In this document: one piece after another, positions 26,820-35,481 of the stretch
Position numbering within the stretch: position 1 is the stretch's first letter
How the letters are laid out: each line of letters opens with the position of its first letter
Source of the DNA: MED-G116 sp038147495
GTDB taxonomy: Bacteria; Pseudomonadota; Alphaproteobacteria; Puniceispirillales; Puniceispirillaceae
Assembly (NCBI GenBank): GCA_038147495.1
Contig: JAYQTT010000015.1
Location: 82,178-146,177 of the forward strand
DNA: 64,000 nt
Reading direction: 5' to 3'
The notes under the pieces: model-generated
Seen by the model: only the letters and a program-made list of their open reading frames with translations
What the model was told of the DNA's origin: nothing
Databases searched by the model: none
Program-made: the position numbers and the translations under genes

Positions 26820-27938
26820 CTACTTTCGGCGGGCTATGAAAAGGCCGCCTTGCGCCTCATCGCTCAGCAACATAATGCTGCCGGCAAAAGGGCCATGCGG
26901 TGCCACAGCGACATCGCGGATCCGGCCAATATCGCCATCAATGATCACTCGTTCCGACTTTGGAAGCCCGCTGTTTTCTGCCTCTGAGCCAAGTTCAACA
27001 AGATAGAGGCGCCGGAATTTCAACGAGCCGACAAGAAGATGCCCCTTGAACTGCGGGAACATGTCGCCGCTGGCATCGTCCGGATAGAATGCCATGCCAG
27101 AGGGGGCGATCGAGGGTGTCCAGACCCAAACCGGATCTTCAAAACCGGGCAGGGTCTGATATTTCGATACAAGTCGTCCGGTGGCATATTCACGCCCAAG
27201 GCTGACCAGTGGCCATCCGTAATTGGCGCCGTTGCGGATGATGTTAATCTCATCGCCGCCGCGGGGGCCATGTTCATGCGTCCAGATGGCTCCGGTTCCG
27301 GGATGCATCGCCATACCCTGTGGGTTGCGATGACCAATCGAGTAATTTTCCGGTGCCCAACCGTCCTTGCGCGGATTGTCGAACGGTATATCGCCGTTTG
27401 ATGCAATGCGGATGACTGAGCCGGCATGGCTTGCCGCGTTCTGGCCGTTTGCCCGGTCACCGCGATCACCAAGGCTGGCATATAAATGGCCTGCGGTGAA
27501 CCAAAGCCTACAGCCGAAATGATGTCCTGACCTAGTTGCCTCATTGCCAATAAAAATGGTTTGGCGGCGAACCAGCCTGTCGCCTTCGATCACCGCGCGG
27601 TCAATCGCTGTCGCGCTGCCCCCATCCAGTTTCGCAGAATAGCACAAAAACACATAGCCATCGGCCATAGCGACATCCAGTAAACCGCCCTGACGCCGGG
27701 CAAAAACATCGGGAAGACCGGTCAATTGCCGCGCTGCGCCCGAAGCAAGGTCAATGCGCCATAAATTGCCACCGCGCTCGGTCACCAGAACCGTGTCGGC
27801 GTCAAGAAAGTCCATTCCCCATGGATGCGCCAATACAGGACCGACCCGCTCAATCACCATCTGTTGCGCATTGGCGAGGCTTGAAACAAAAAGGGCCACG
27901 CCGAAAAGCGCAGCCCTTATGTTAGTCTGGATCGACAT
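26820..27938 (-). CDS. PQQ-dependent aldose sugar dehydrogenase-like (YliI/Asd type), exported
   Basis: Predicted periplasmic soluble quinoprotein that oxidises aldose sugars, passing electrons to quinones. The 372 aa start with a signal peptide (MSIQTNIRAALFGVALFVSS, cleavage after LANA). The six-bladed propeller signatures are HPWGMDFLDADTVLVTERGG, GGLLDVAMADGYVFLCYS, HFGCRLWFTAGHLYASLGDR, SIGHRNPQGMAMHPGTGAIW, THEHGPRGGDEINIIRNGAN and YGWPLVSLGREY. The GHRNPQG arginine is the PQQ-binding one in the sGDH family. No PQQ synthesis genes are in this window. It ends just before pheT on the opposite strand. Confidence 0.9.
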   Translation of the reverse strand: MSIQTNIRAALFGVALFVSSLANAQQMVIERVGPVLAHPWGMDFLDADTVLVTERGGNLWRIDLASGAARQLTGLPDVFARRQGGLLDVAMADGYVFLCYSAKLDGGSATAIDRAVIEGDRLVRRQTIFIGNEATRSGHHFGCRLWFTAGHLYASLGDRGDRANGQNAASHAGSVIRIASNGDIPFDNPRKDGWAPENYSIGHRNPQGMAMHPGTGAIWTHEHGPRGGDEINIIRNGANYGWPLVSLGREYATGRLVSKYQTLPGFEDPVWVWTPSIAPSGMAFYPDDASGDMFPQFKGHLLVGSLKFRRLYLVELGSEAENSGLPKSERVIIDGDIGRIRDVAVAPHGPFAGSIMLLSDEAQGGLFIARRK

Positions 27939-27971
27939 TGGTTTTCCTTGTCCTTTGTCGGTTGCTCCGAA

Positions 27972-29675
27972 TTACATCTTGTTCAAGGCTGAAATCACTG
28001 CACGAATAGGGGCTTTGGTTATCGATGTATCAATCCCCACGCCAAAAATTGACCGGGTGTTGCCATCTTCCTCAACGGTCAGTTCTACATAGGCGGCGGC
28101 TTCGGCTTTGGATGTGGCTGACCGCGTATTCTGGCCAAAATCAGCCAGCCGGAATTTCAGGTCAAACGCCTCACGCATGGCATCGACAAAAGCCGATATT
28201 GGGCCGTTGCCTGTGGCAGATACCGTCACCTCCTTGCCATCATGCAGGACGATGGCAGTAACCCGCTCAAGGTCGCCGGCGACATTTGCCTTTGTGACTT
28301 CGAAGGTTTTCAACTCAAAGCGGCCTTTTTGAATGATGTAATGCTCATTCGCCAATTCCCAAATACGTTCGCTGGTGATCTCTTTGCCGGTGGTATCGGC
28401 CTCTTGCTGGACAATCGCAGAGAATTCGATCTCGGCGTCACGCGGCAAGCGAACATGATGGTCAGCCTCAAGAAGATAGGCAGACCCTGCCTTGCCGGAT
28501 TGAGAATTGACACGAATGATCGCCTCAAAGGTCCGGCCAATATCAGCCGGATCAATCGGCAGATAGGGTACCTCCCAGACATCGGCATTGGATTCGGCGA
28601 TGGCATCCATACCTTTGCGAATGGCGTCCTGATGGCTTCCGGAAAATGCGGTATGCACCAGTTTGCCGGCATAGGGGTGACGTTCGTGAACATCCAGCTG
28701 GTTACAGAACTCGGCCGTCTCAATCAGGTTGTTGATATCGCTGAAATCCAGTGTCGGGTCGACACCCTGCGTGAACATATTCAACCCAAGTGTGACAATG
28801 TCGACATTGCCGGTTCGCTCACCGTTGCCGAACAGCGTTCCCTCGACACGGTCCGCGCCAGCCATCAGGCCAAGCTCGGTCGCGGCCACGGCACAGCCGC
28901 GGTCATTGTGTGGATGCAATGACAAGATTACCGCCTCGCGATTGCTGAAATTGCGGTGCATCCATTCGATCTGATCGGCATAGATGTTGGGCGTTGACAT
29001 TTCGACTGTTGCCGGCAGGTTGATGATTGTCGGGTTGGCCGCGGTTGGCTGCCACACTTCCATCACCGCTTCACAGACATCAAGCGCATAATCAAGCTCG
29101 GTCCCGGTGAAGCTTTCAGGTGAATATTGCAGGCGCAGATTTTTGGCACCACTTTTGGCAATGCCCTCGGCAACCATCTTTGCCCCGTCAACAGCGATTT
29201 GCTTAACACCGTCACGATCAGACTTGAAGACCACACGGCGCTGCAAAATGCTTGTTGAATTATACAGATGCAGGATCGCCCGCGGGGCGCCCTCAAGGCT
29301 TTCGATGGTGCGCGCGATCAGATGCTCACGTGCCTGTGTCAGCACCTGAATGGTCACGTCATCCGGGATATGCCCATTTTCGATCAATTCACGCAGAAAA
29401 TTGAAATCAGTTTCCGAAGCCGATGGAAAGCCAACTTCGATTTCCTTGAAACCCATCATCACGAGAAGCTTGAACATGCGCATTTTGCGCTCGGCGTCCA
29501 TTGGCTCGATTAGCGCTTGATTGCCGTCGCGTAGGTCAACCGAACACCACACGGGTGCTTTGTCGATACGTTTGCCAGGCCATGTCCGATCAGGCAGATC
29601 GGGGCCGACAAAGGGACGGTATTTTTCATGACGCTGTGCGGTATGCACTGCAGCGGCATGATCAGCGCTAGTCAT
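27972..29675 (-). CDS. leuA: 2-isopropylmalate synthase, long (eukaryotic-like) form
   Basis: First committed step of leucine synthesis: acetyl-CoA plus 2-oxoisovalerate. The metal site is in VDLRDGNQALIEPMDAERKM and SLHPHNDRGCAVAATELG (HxH); GNGERTGNVDIVTLGLNMF and the C-terminal leucine-sensing domain (ELTVEEDGNTRSIFGVGID) follow. At 567 aa from ATG 29675 it belongs to the longer branch (also in actinobacteria and fungi) rather than the 523-aa E. coli type; RDGNQALIEPM is the marker. The frame is open to 29828, but GAGG and GAGAGAG precede 29675; ATG 29684 is an alternative. The 34 bp between it and the PQQ dehydrogenase contain nothing. Confidence 0.95.
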   Translation of the reverse strand: MTSADHAAAVHTAQRHEKYRPFVGPDLPDRTWPGKRIDKAPVWCSVDLRDGNQALIEPMDAERKMRMFKLLVMMGFKEIEVGFPSASETDFNFLRELIENGHIPDDVTIQVLTQAREHLIARTIESLEGAPRAILHLYNSTSILQRRVVFKSDRDGVKQIAVDGAKMVAEGIAKSGAKNLRLQYSPESFTGTELDYALDVCEAVMEVWQPTAANPTIINLPATVEMSTPNIYADQIEWMHRNFSNREAVILSLHPHNDRGCAVAATELGLMAGADRVEGTLFGNGERTGNVDIVTLGLNMFTQGVDPTLDFSDINNLIETAEFCNQLDVHERHPYAGKLVHTAFSGSHQDAIRKGMDAIAESNADVWEVPYLPIDPADIGRTFEAIIRVNSQSGKAGSAYLLEADHHVRLPRDAEIEFSAIVQQEADTTGKEITSERIWELANEHYIIQKGRFELKTFEVTKANVAGDLERVTAIVLHDGKEVTVSATGNGPISAFVDAMREAFDLKFRLADFGQNTRSATSKAEAAAYVELTVEEDGNTRSIFGVGIDTSITKAPIRAVISALNKM

Positions 29676-30012
29676 CTCTCTCATGTCCTCTTTTAAATGG
29701 TGGCGACACTTACTTTGTGCCCCCGGGTTCAATATGGCCAGACTATATAGCCACAGCCCGTGATTAGACAGTGAAAATTTGAGCAAAACCCCGAAAAAGT
29801 TCCGAAACGGTCCTGTTTTGCAATTCACTGCAAATCATCTGGCAATCTATTGGCGGTCCATTGGCAATCCGCTGGAAGCCCAAAGACAATCGATGTTGCG
29901 CATGATGATCTCGAGGCCAAATTTCTTGGGCATGGCCGAATGTTTTGGTGTATAGAAGCGGGATTGAGCAGTTTTATGCGCCGCGTGGCGCCGATATGGA
30001 ATCTTCAGCACG
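29676..30012. other. leuA-lepA divergent intergenic region
   Basis: 337 bp between divergent leuA and lepA. It should hold both promoters. A TATATAGT element on the minus strand near 29740 could be a leuA -10, but its -35 is unclear. There is no leucine-rich leader peptide and no recognisable riboswitch. Confidence 0.35.
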
Positions 30013-31815
30013 ATGACCGCACCAGAATTGATCCGAAATTTTTCGATTGTCGCGCATATTGATCATGGAAAATCGACGATTGCCGACCGCCTGATCCAGA
30101 TTTGCGGTGGATTGAGCGAGCGTGAGATGACCGAACAGGTGCTTGATAACATGGATATTGAGCGTGAGCGCGGCATCACCATCAAGGCCCAGACCGTCCG
30201 CTTGAATTACAAGGCGGCTGACGGCAAGGACTATGTATTGAATCTGATGGATACGCCCGGGCATGTCGATTTCGGCTATGAGGTCTCGCGTTCGCTTGCC
30301 GCATGTGAGGGCTCGCTTCTGGTGGTTGATGCCAGCCAGGGCGTCGAGGCGCAAACGCTTGCCAATGTGTATCAGGCGATCGATGCCAACCACGAGATTG
30401 TGCCGGTATTGAACAAGATTGACCTTCCGGCGGCAGAACCTGAACGGGTCAAGGAACAGATCGAGGATGTGATTGGCCTTCCTGCCGATGATGCGATTGC
30501 GGCCAGCGCCAAGACCGGTGCAGGCATGCCAGAAATTCTCGAAGCGTTGGTTACCCGCCTGCCCGCACCAACCGGTGATGCGACAGCACCGTTAAAGGCA
30601 TTGCTGGTGGACAGCTGGTATGATGCCTATCTTGGTGTGATGACGCTGGTCCGGGTGCGTGACGGTGTTCTGAAAAAAGGGATGAAAATCCGCATGGTCG
30701 GCACCGGTGCAACGCATGTCGTTGAACGCGTTGGTGTGTTTTCACCAAAGCCAACACCTGTCGATGAACTTGGACCCGGTGAGATTGGCTTTATCAATGC
30801 GGGCGTGAAAACGGTATCGGACGCCAAGGTGGGTGACACGATTACTGATGAACGGCGGCCATGTGAAAAGGCACTGCCCGGGTTTGCCCCATCTGTGCCG
30901 GTGGTGTTCTGCGGGCTGTTTCCCGTTGATACAAATGATTTCTCCACTCTGCGTGAGGCGCTGGACAAGCTGTCGTTGAACGATGCGTCCTTCTCCTTTG
31001 AGGCTGAAACCTCGGCTGCGCTTGGTTTTGGTTTCCGCTGCGGCTTTCTTGGTCTTTTGCATATGGAAGTCATTCGCGACAGGCTGACGCGGGAATTCAA
31101 TCTGGATTTGATTTCTACGGCGCCATCGGTGGTTTACCAGATTCAATTGACCGACGGTAAACGATTTGATTTGCATAATCCGGCAGACATGCCCGAGGTT
31201 ACGCGCATTCAACAAATCGAAGAGCCGTGGATCAAGGCAACGATCATGACGCCGGATGAGTATCTTGGTCCGGTGCTGACATTATGTACTGAGCGTCGCG
31301 GTGAACAGATTGACCTGACCTATGCCGGCAATCGCGCAATGGTGGTGTATCGGTTGCCCTTGAACGAGGTGGTTTTTGATTTCTATGACAGGTTGAAGTC
31401 AGTGACCAAAGGATATGCCAGCTTTGATTATGCCATAGATGATTACCGGCCGGGTGACCTCGTCAAAGTGTCTATTTTGGTCAACAGCGATCCGGTCGAT
31501 GCCTTGTCCATGATTGTACATCGTGAGCAGGCTGAAAACCGTGGGCGGGCGATTTGTGTACGGTTGAAGGATCTGGTGCCGCGGCAGATGTTCAAGGTTG
31601 CCTTGCAAGCGGCAATCGGCGGCAAAGTTATTGCCAGAGAGACGATTTCGGCCTTGCGTAAGGATGTGACGGCGAAATGCTATGGTGGCGATATCACCCG
31701 CAAGAAGAAGCTTCTGGAAAAACAGAAGGAAGGCAAAAAGAAAATGCGGCAGTTCGGTAAGGTCGAAATTCCGCAGAACGCCTTCTTTGAAGCCCTGAAA
31801 ATGGGTGACAATTAA
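30013..31815 (+). CDS. lepA: elongation factor 4 (LepA)
   Basis: Ribosome-associated translational GTPase that can back-translocate stalled ribosomes and affects initiation/assembly. The 600 aa start with the G domain: AHIDHGKSTIADRLIQ (P-loop), RERGITIKAQTVRL (switch), LMDTPGHVDFGYEVSRSL, VLNKIDLPAAEP (NKxD). The LepA-specific regions are GFRCGFLGLLHMEVIRDRL and the C-terminal DYRPGDLVKVSILVNSDPVD with GGDITRKKKLLEKQKEGKKK. Full length and typical. No gene follows in the same direction until tRNA-Ser. Confidence 0.97.
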   Translation: MTAPELIRNFSIVAHIDHGKSTIADRLIQICGGLSEREMTEQVLDNMDIERERGITIKAQTVRLNYKAADGKDYVLNLMDTPGHVDFGYEVSRSLAACEGSLLVVDASQGVEAQTLANVYQAIDANHEIVPVLNKIDLPAAEPERVKEQIEDVIGLPADDAIAASAKTGAGMPEILEALVTRLPAPTGDATAPLKALLVDSWYDAYLGVMTLVRVRDGVLKKGMKIRMVGTGATHVVERVGVFSPKPTPVDELGPGEIGFINAGVKTVSDAKVGDTITDERRPCEKALPGFAPSVPVVFCGLFPVDTNDFSTLREALDKLSLNDASFSFEAETSAALGFGFRCGFLGLLHMEVIRDRLTREFNLDLISTAPSVVYQIQLTDGKRFDLHNPADMPEVTRIQQIEEPWIKATIMTPDEYLGPVLTLCTERRGEQIDLTYAGNRAMVVYRLPLNEVVFDFYDRLKSVTKGYASFDYAIDDYRPGDLVKVSILVNSDPVDALSMIVHREQAENRGRAICVRLKDLVPRQMFKVALQAAIGGKVIARETISALRKDVTAKCYGGDITRKKKLLEKQKEGKKKMRQFGKVEIPQNAFFEALKMGDN

Positions 31816-31882
31816 AACAGGGCTGACAGAAACTTAGCGGATGATAGCCGAGACACCCAGGTCATTCTGGCCATTGGCGGGT

Positions 31883-32254
31883 TTATTTCTCGCCACTTCG
31901 CTTTAGGGCTCTTCCTTTTGTGCGGCTGAGGCCACGGCCACGGAACAGCCTTGCCAGTCCAAAAAACACCAGCATCAGGCCCAAAAACACCAACGCGGCC
32001 GGCCAGCCAAGCGTTGTTGCGATAAGCGGGTGCCATAAAAAAGGTGCACAGCCAAGCGCCATGATCAGGCTGCAGGGGTCAACATAACGGCTGATTATCG
32101 ATTCGGCGACCTGCAACGAGCCGGAGCTGTGGTCAAACCAGAATTGACCAAAAACGATGCTTGGCTGGCTTGTCGACGTGACATCGAGCCAGATTGCATA
32201 GGCTGCGGCGAGCCCGAACAGCGCGCCCAGCACTCTGAAAATCATCCCCACCAT
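31883..32254 (-). CDS. small hypothetical membrane protein
   Basis: 123-residue protein I do not recognise. It has an N-terminal hydrophobic helix (MIFRVLGALFGLAAAYAIWL), a central polar stretch with FGQFWFDHSSGSLQVAESII and YVDPCSLIMALGCAPFLW, and a second hydrophobic region (LGWPAALVFLGLMLVFFGLA). It ends in an Arg/Lys-rich cytoplasmic tail. Probably two to three membrane passes. Supported by codon-consistent composition and convergent placement behind lepA (67 bp); no functional assignment is warranted. Confidence 0.6.
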   Translation of the reverse strand: MVGMIFRVLGALFGLAAAYAIWLDVTSTSQPSIVFGQFWFDHSSGSLQVAESIISRYVDPCSLIMALGCAPFLWHPLIATTLGWPAALVFLGLMLVFFGLARLFRGRGLSRTKGRALKRSGEK

Positions 32255-32461
32255 GCGGACATAGTGACCAAGCTTTTGACGCGCATCAACCGAAAAAAGG
32301 ATGGGATGTTATGGGTTGGTGGGAAATTTGAACGTGCCGGATGGTTTCAACGGAAATCTGATGATTGATCTGAACGCGTGAGACTGCTAGTTTGCGCGCT
32401 GTTCCGATATGGACGGCGAAGTCGACAGGCTGTGTTGATCAGGTGCCGAACATTCGTGCGA

Positions 32462-32551
32462 GGAGGGGTGGCCGAGCGGTTTAAGGCGCACGCCTGGAAA
32501 GCGTGTTGGGGTTAACGCCCCTCCGGGGTTCGAATCCCCGTCCCTCCGCCA
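32462..32551 (+). tRNA. tRNA-Ser (GGA)
   Basis: 90-nt class II tRNA with encoded CCA. GGAGGGG pairs with TCCCTCC. The anticodon stem CACGC/GCGTG holds loop CTGGAAA, giving GGA. A long variable arm (TTGGGGTTAACGCCCCT) follows, and the T-arm is GGGGTTCGAATCCCC. Intact on all stems. Confidence 0.96.
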
Positions 32552-33060
32552 GATTTTCACCGCCCTAATTCAGCTCCTATCTTGCAACTTATATGGCCTT
32601 GGCGAGGCGCTTTGTTTGGCTTTTGTCAGCAGGCGTTATTACTGCTAACGGCTATGTGGTTTCTGCCATGTCGCTTGCCAAAAGGCCGTTATGTTGTGTC
32701 AGTAATGCTGTCTTAAGAAATAATACAAAAAGCTTAAAAATCACAAACTTGTGAATGAAAATTAAGCATTTATTAAATTTTATATATTTACCATTAGCCT
32801 TGACAACAGGATGGTGTGACCGTGGCCTTGTGTCATGGTAATTGGGGGTAGTGTCAAATGGACAATCGAATGATTGCCCATATAGTTTGACCGACAAACA
32901 CCAGTAAACTTGTCATTTTAGAGTTGGAGCAACTTGATTGCGAATGCGATAGCATTCTGTAGCTTTTGCCCCATTGGCCAGCCGCATTTATGAAAATCTG
33001 GCCACCGTGTATTTAGGAAAAACCAAGTCTACCTGAAATTTGATGGAGACCTGAAAGACA
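32552..33060. other. AT-rich gene-free stretch between tRNA-Ser and protease remnant
   Basis: About 500 bp with no credible gene. The section around 32700-32800 is markedly AT-rich (runs such as AAATTTTATATATTTACC) compared with the window. Only short open frames exist, without ribosome-binding sites or domains. Its position next to a tRNA gene and ahead of a decayed cell-surface gene marks it as accessory DNA; I found no copy of the tRNA 3' end that would mark an attachment site. Confidence 0.45.
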
Positions 33061-33139
33061 CTCACTTCCGATAGCACCGCGACCATGAGTCTGGACTCTG
33101 GATCGATTACTCATGGTGCGAATCCTGTCGGAAAGTGAG
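33061..33139 (+). promoter_or_regulatory. large inverted repeat overlapping a ribosome-binding site
   Basis: Left arm 33061-33090 (CTCACTTCCGATAG.. ..CATGAGT) and right arm 33109-33139 (ACTCATGG.. ..CGGAAAGTGAG) are imperfect reverse complements of about 30 bases around an 18-base spacer. The right arm overlaps GAGGGA (33137-33142), the apparent RBS for ATG 33148. In RNA the structure would bury the RBS, so it could control translation; it might equally be a small mobile-repeat remnant. Confidence 0.55.
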
Positions 33140-33147
33140 GGAATTTC

Positions 33148-34686
33148 ATGTTTGCCAATTTTGGCATAGACCGGACCGACCCGGCGCAAGATAAACAGAT
33201 TCTTGTGAAGGCGTATTCAGCCCCTTCGCAGTTTCGTCGGCGTGTGACCATTCTTTGGGGCGCGCATTGGCTTGTCCTGCTTGCGCCGATACTTGCCGCT
33301 TGCGGCGGCGGTGGAGGCGTTGGCGTGGCGGGGGGCGCTTGGCGACCAGCAGGTGCTGGTCAAGGCGGCGGGTAATAACAACACCGCATAAAGCGGCGCG
33401 ATGAACCAGATGGCGACCGCGTCCTATGATGACGGCACCCTCATTCTTGATGGCCAGATGTTGGTTGTCGGCAATTGGGACCCTGATTTTGCCACTCTCA
33501 ACGGCAACCGCGCCGGCAATGGTGTGATATGGCGGGATGGCGCCTGTATCGATGGTGCGAAGATCAAGGATTTCTAAATCATGGCGCCCGGGACAAGGGT
33601 TGTGTCGACATGGACTGATGGCGGCTATGCGACGCTGAGCGGCAGCAGCATGGCCGCGCCGATGGTGGCCGGGGCGATTGCCGTGTTGCATCAGATGTGG
33701 CCGCATATGGCGGGCCGCGATCTGGTCTCGCTGATTTTGCAAACGGCGGACAAGTCGGTGTCCGGCTATGCCGAGCATATCCATGGTCAGGGATTGCTTG
33801 ATATGGAGCGGGCAACGCAGCCACTTGGCGCGGTGGGCTTGCCGGTTGACGGACGAACATCCGGTGTCACCCTTGCCCCTGCGGGTGGTATGACGCTTGC
33901 CGCGGTTCCGGCAGGTCTGCGTGATGTGCTGTCGGCGGTGATGGCGCTGGATACGCTGGAACGTGATTTCCGGATTGACCTTGGGGCGCAGGTCATTTCT
34001 GTGGATACGCGGCGCGGAAGCCATGCCGAGGCGGCAGGCCGGTTTGATGCCTATACCGCCTATCCGCCGCCGTACGGGTTTTGATCTGACCCGAAGAAGC
34101 CGGTGTGATCCTTTGGCAGGCGGGCGCTTAGGCGAACTTTCTTGGCAATCAGATCTCAGGAACTTTATTTTGCAAGCCGCCAACGGCCTATGCGCTTGTC
34201 CGGTATTTTGGCCAGCCTGTTGCCCGTTCTTTGGGCCGTTCTTTGGTGTCAAATGGGGGGTGGGTCTGGCGGCCGGAAATTCAGATTGGCGGCGGTGTGA
34301 CATTGCTTGATCTTGATACGGCGCCTAGCCTGCTGCAGACGGCGGGGCCAGTTCTCTCGACAAGCTGGATGCTTGGTCTTGCCGCCTATGGCGATGATGC
34401 GAGACGGCTTCAATTCAGCCTCAGCCAGCCGGTGCATATCGAATCTGCGCCTGTGACCTACAGGGTGCCTATGGCGCGGACAGTTGCCGGTGAGGTGCGC
34501 CACACACGCTATGACGGCAATCTTCGCGGTGCCTCAAGGGAAATTGATCTTGGTGTGTCCTATCGCCATGGCGGGGCTAATGACGCGGTTGAATTTGTTG
34601 CATTTGCCGAGGCGCGCACCGGCGTTGAGGCTTTTTCCGGCGATGTTGAGCGGCGCGTTGGTATGCGGCTTGCGGTGCGTTTGTAG
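33148..34686 (+). pseudogene. decayed S8 serine protease with autotransporter-like C-terminus
   Basis: Remnant of an exported subtilisin-like protease. Piece 1 (33148-33375) starts MFANFGIDRTDPAQD and has a hydrophobic segment ending in the lipobox-like ILAACGGGGG. A frameshift leads into a frame holding VLVKAAGNNNTA (S8 oxyanion Asn region), QMLVVGNWDPDF, MAPGTRVVSTW and the catalytic serine motif SGSSMAAPMVAGAIAVL. That frame contains two in-frame TAA codons (33389-33391 and 33575-33577; the second interrupts KDF-IMAPGT where a Tyr codon is expected). The catalytic Asp/His region is deleted. After 34084 the frame shifts again. 34231-34686 encodes outer-membrane-barrel-like strands (SWMLGLAAYGDDARRLQFSL, EVRHTRYDG, REIDLGVSYRHGG). 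Confidence 0.85.
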
Positions 34687-34689
34687 GGC

Positions 34690-35481
34690 CTAGCCAAGCC
34701 GACCAAAAAAGGTCATGCGCGCGGCTTCGGATAGGGCAATGCCCGGCGCCGCGTTATAGGCCAGCACCACCAGAATGCGGGTGCGCTTGCCGATTGTTGG
34801 CGTTACCCGGTGCATTGAATTGCGGCCACGGAACAGAACCAATGTGCCCGGCGTGACGGCAAGCTGGCTGGCATCGGTTGAGCCGTCCAGAACGCTGGCC
34901 ACACCGTCATAATTCATGTCATCTGCCGCCGCATCACGAAGGTCACGGACATATTCGAATGTGCCACCGGCCTCGGGCGCCTGCAGCAACAGGGTGATGG
35001 CAAATTCGGAATTGTCGAAATGCCAGCCAAGCTCCTGGCCCGCATCGGCGAAATGCACATTGATCGAGGCAAGTGGGTCGGCATATTCGTAAACCGCCTG
35101 CTGGCCGACAACGCTGGCAATGAAATGGCGAAATTCCGGCGCGTCATAGATCATCTTCAATCCAGAGCCGTCCGGCACCTGATCGGTGGTGATACATCCT
35201 TTTGATGATGTGACCTGCCGGTTGAACACATGCGCCGGACCAAGATCGGGGCGGGGATCGGTCAGATACACATTATGCGATGATCTGGTGTAATAGGCCT
35301 TGTCCTTGTGGTCTTCGGCCTCGGCCACCAATTCGGTCAGCGCGGCAGGGCGCAAAAAATCCGGCAAGGTCAGAACGCCGTCTGCGGCAAGCTTGTCACG
35401 GCATGCCTCGACAAAGCCGGTATCGGCAAGCGGATGGCGATCAAGGTCAATTATCTGGTCAAGTTCAGGCATGGATAACAT
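34690..35481 (-). CDS. Fe(II)/2-oxoglutarate-dependent oxygenase (ArpA/HalD-like)
   Basis: Non-haem iron oxygenase coupling 2-oxoglutarate decarboxylation to substrate oxidation. The iron facial triad is HFD in GWHFDNSEFAITLLLQAPEA and the distal His in GRNSMHRVTP; the 2OG-binding Arg is in GKRTRILVVLAY. HNVYLTDPRPDLGP and DPLASINVHFADAGQ resemble, from memory, the ArpA/HalD group that includes free-amino-acid halogenases such as BesD. Those replace the Asp of HxD by Gly; here HxD is intact, so hydroxylation is expected. Start ATG 35481 overlaps the upstream stop as TGATG (263 aa); ATG 35472 is an alternative. Substrate unknown, possibly an amino acid given the partner gene. Confidence 0.85.
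   Translation of the reverse strand: MLSMPELDQIIDLDRHPLADTGFVEACRDKLAADGVLTLPDFLRPAALTELVAEAEDHKDKAYYTRSSHNVYLTDPRPDLGPAHVFNRQVTSSKGCITTDQVPDGSGLKMIYDAPEFRHFIASVVGQQAVYEYADPLASINVHFADAGQELGWHFDNSEFAITLLLQAPEAGGTFEYVRDLRDAAADDMNYDGVASVLDGSTDASQLAVTPGTLVLFRGRNSMHRVTPTIGKRTRILVVLAYNAAPGIALSEAARMTFFGRLG

Noticed and set aside
32462..33147. An attachment-site repeat of the tRNA-Ser 3' end marking an integrated island.
   Set aside because: No second copy of the tRNA 3' end is visible downstream within the window.
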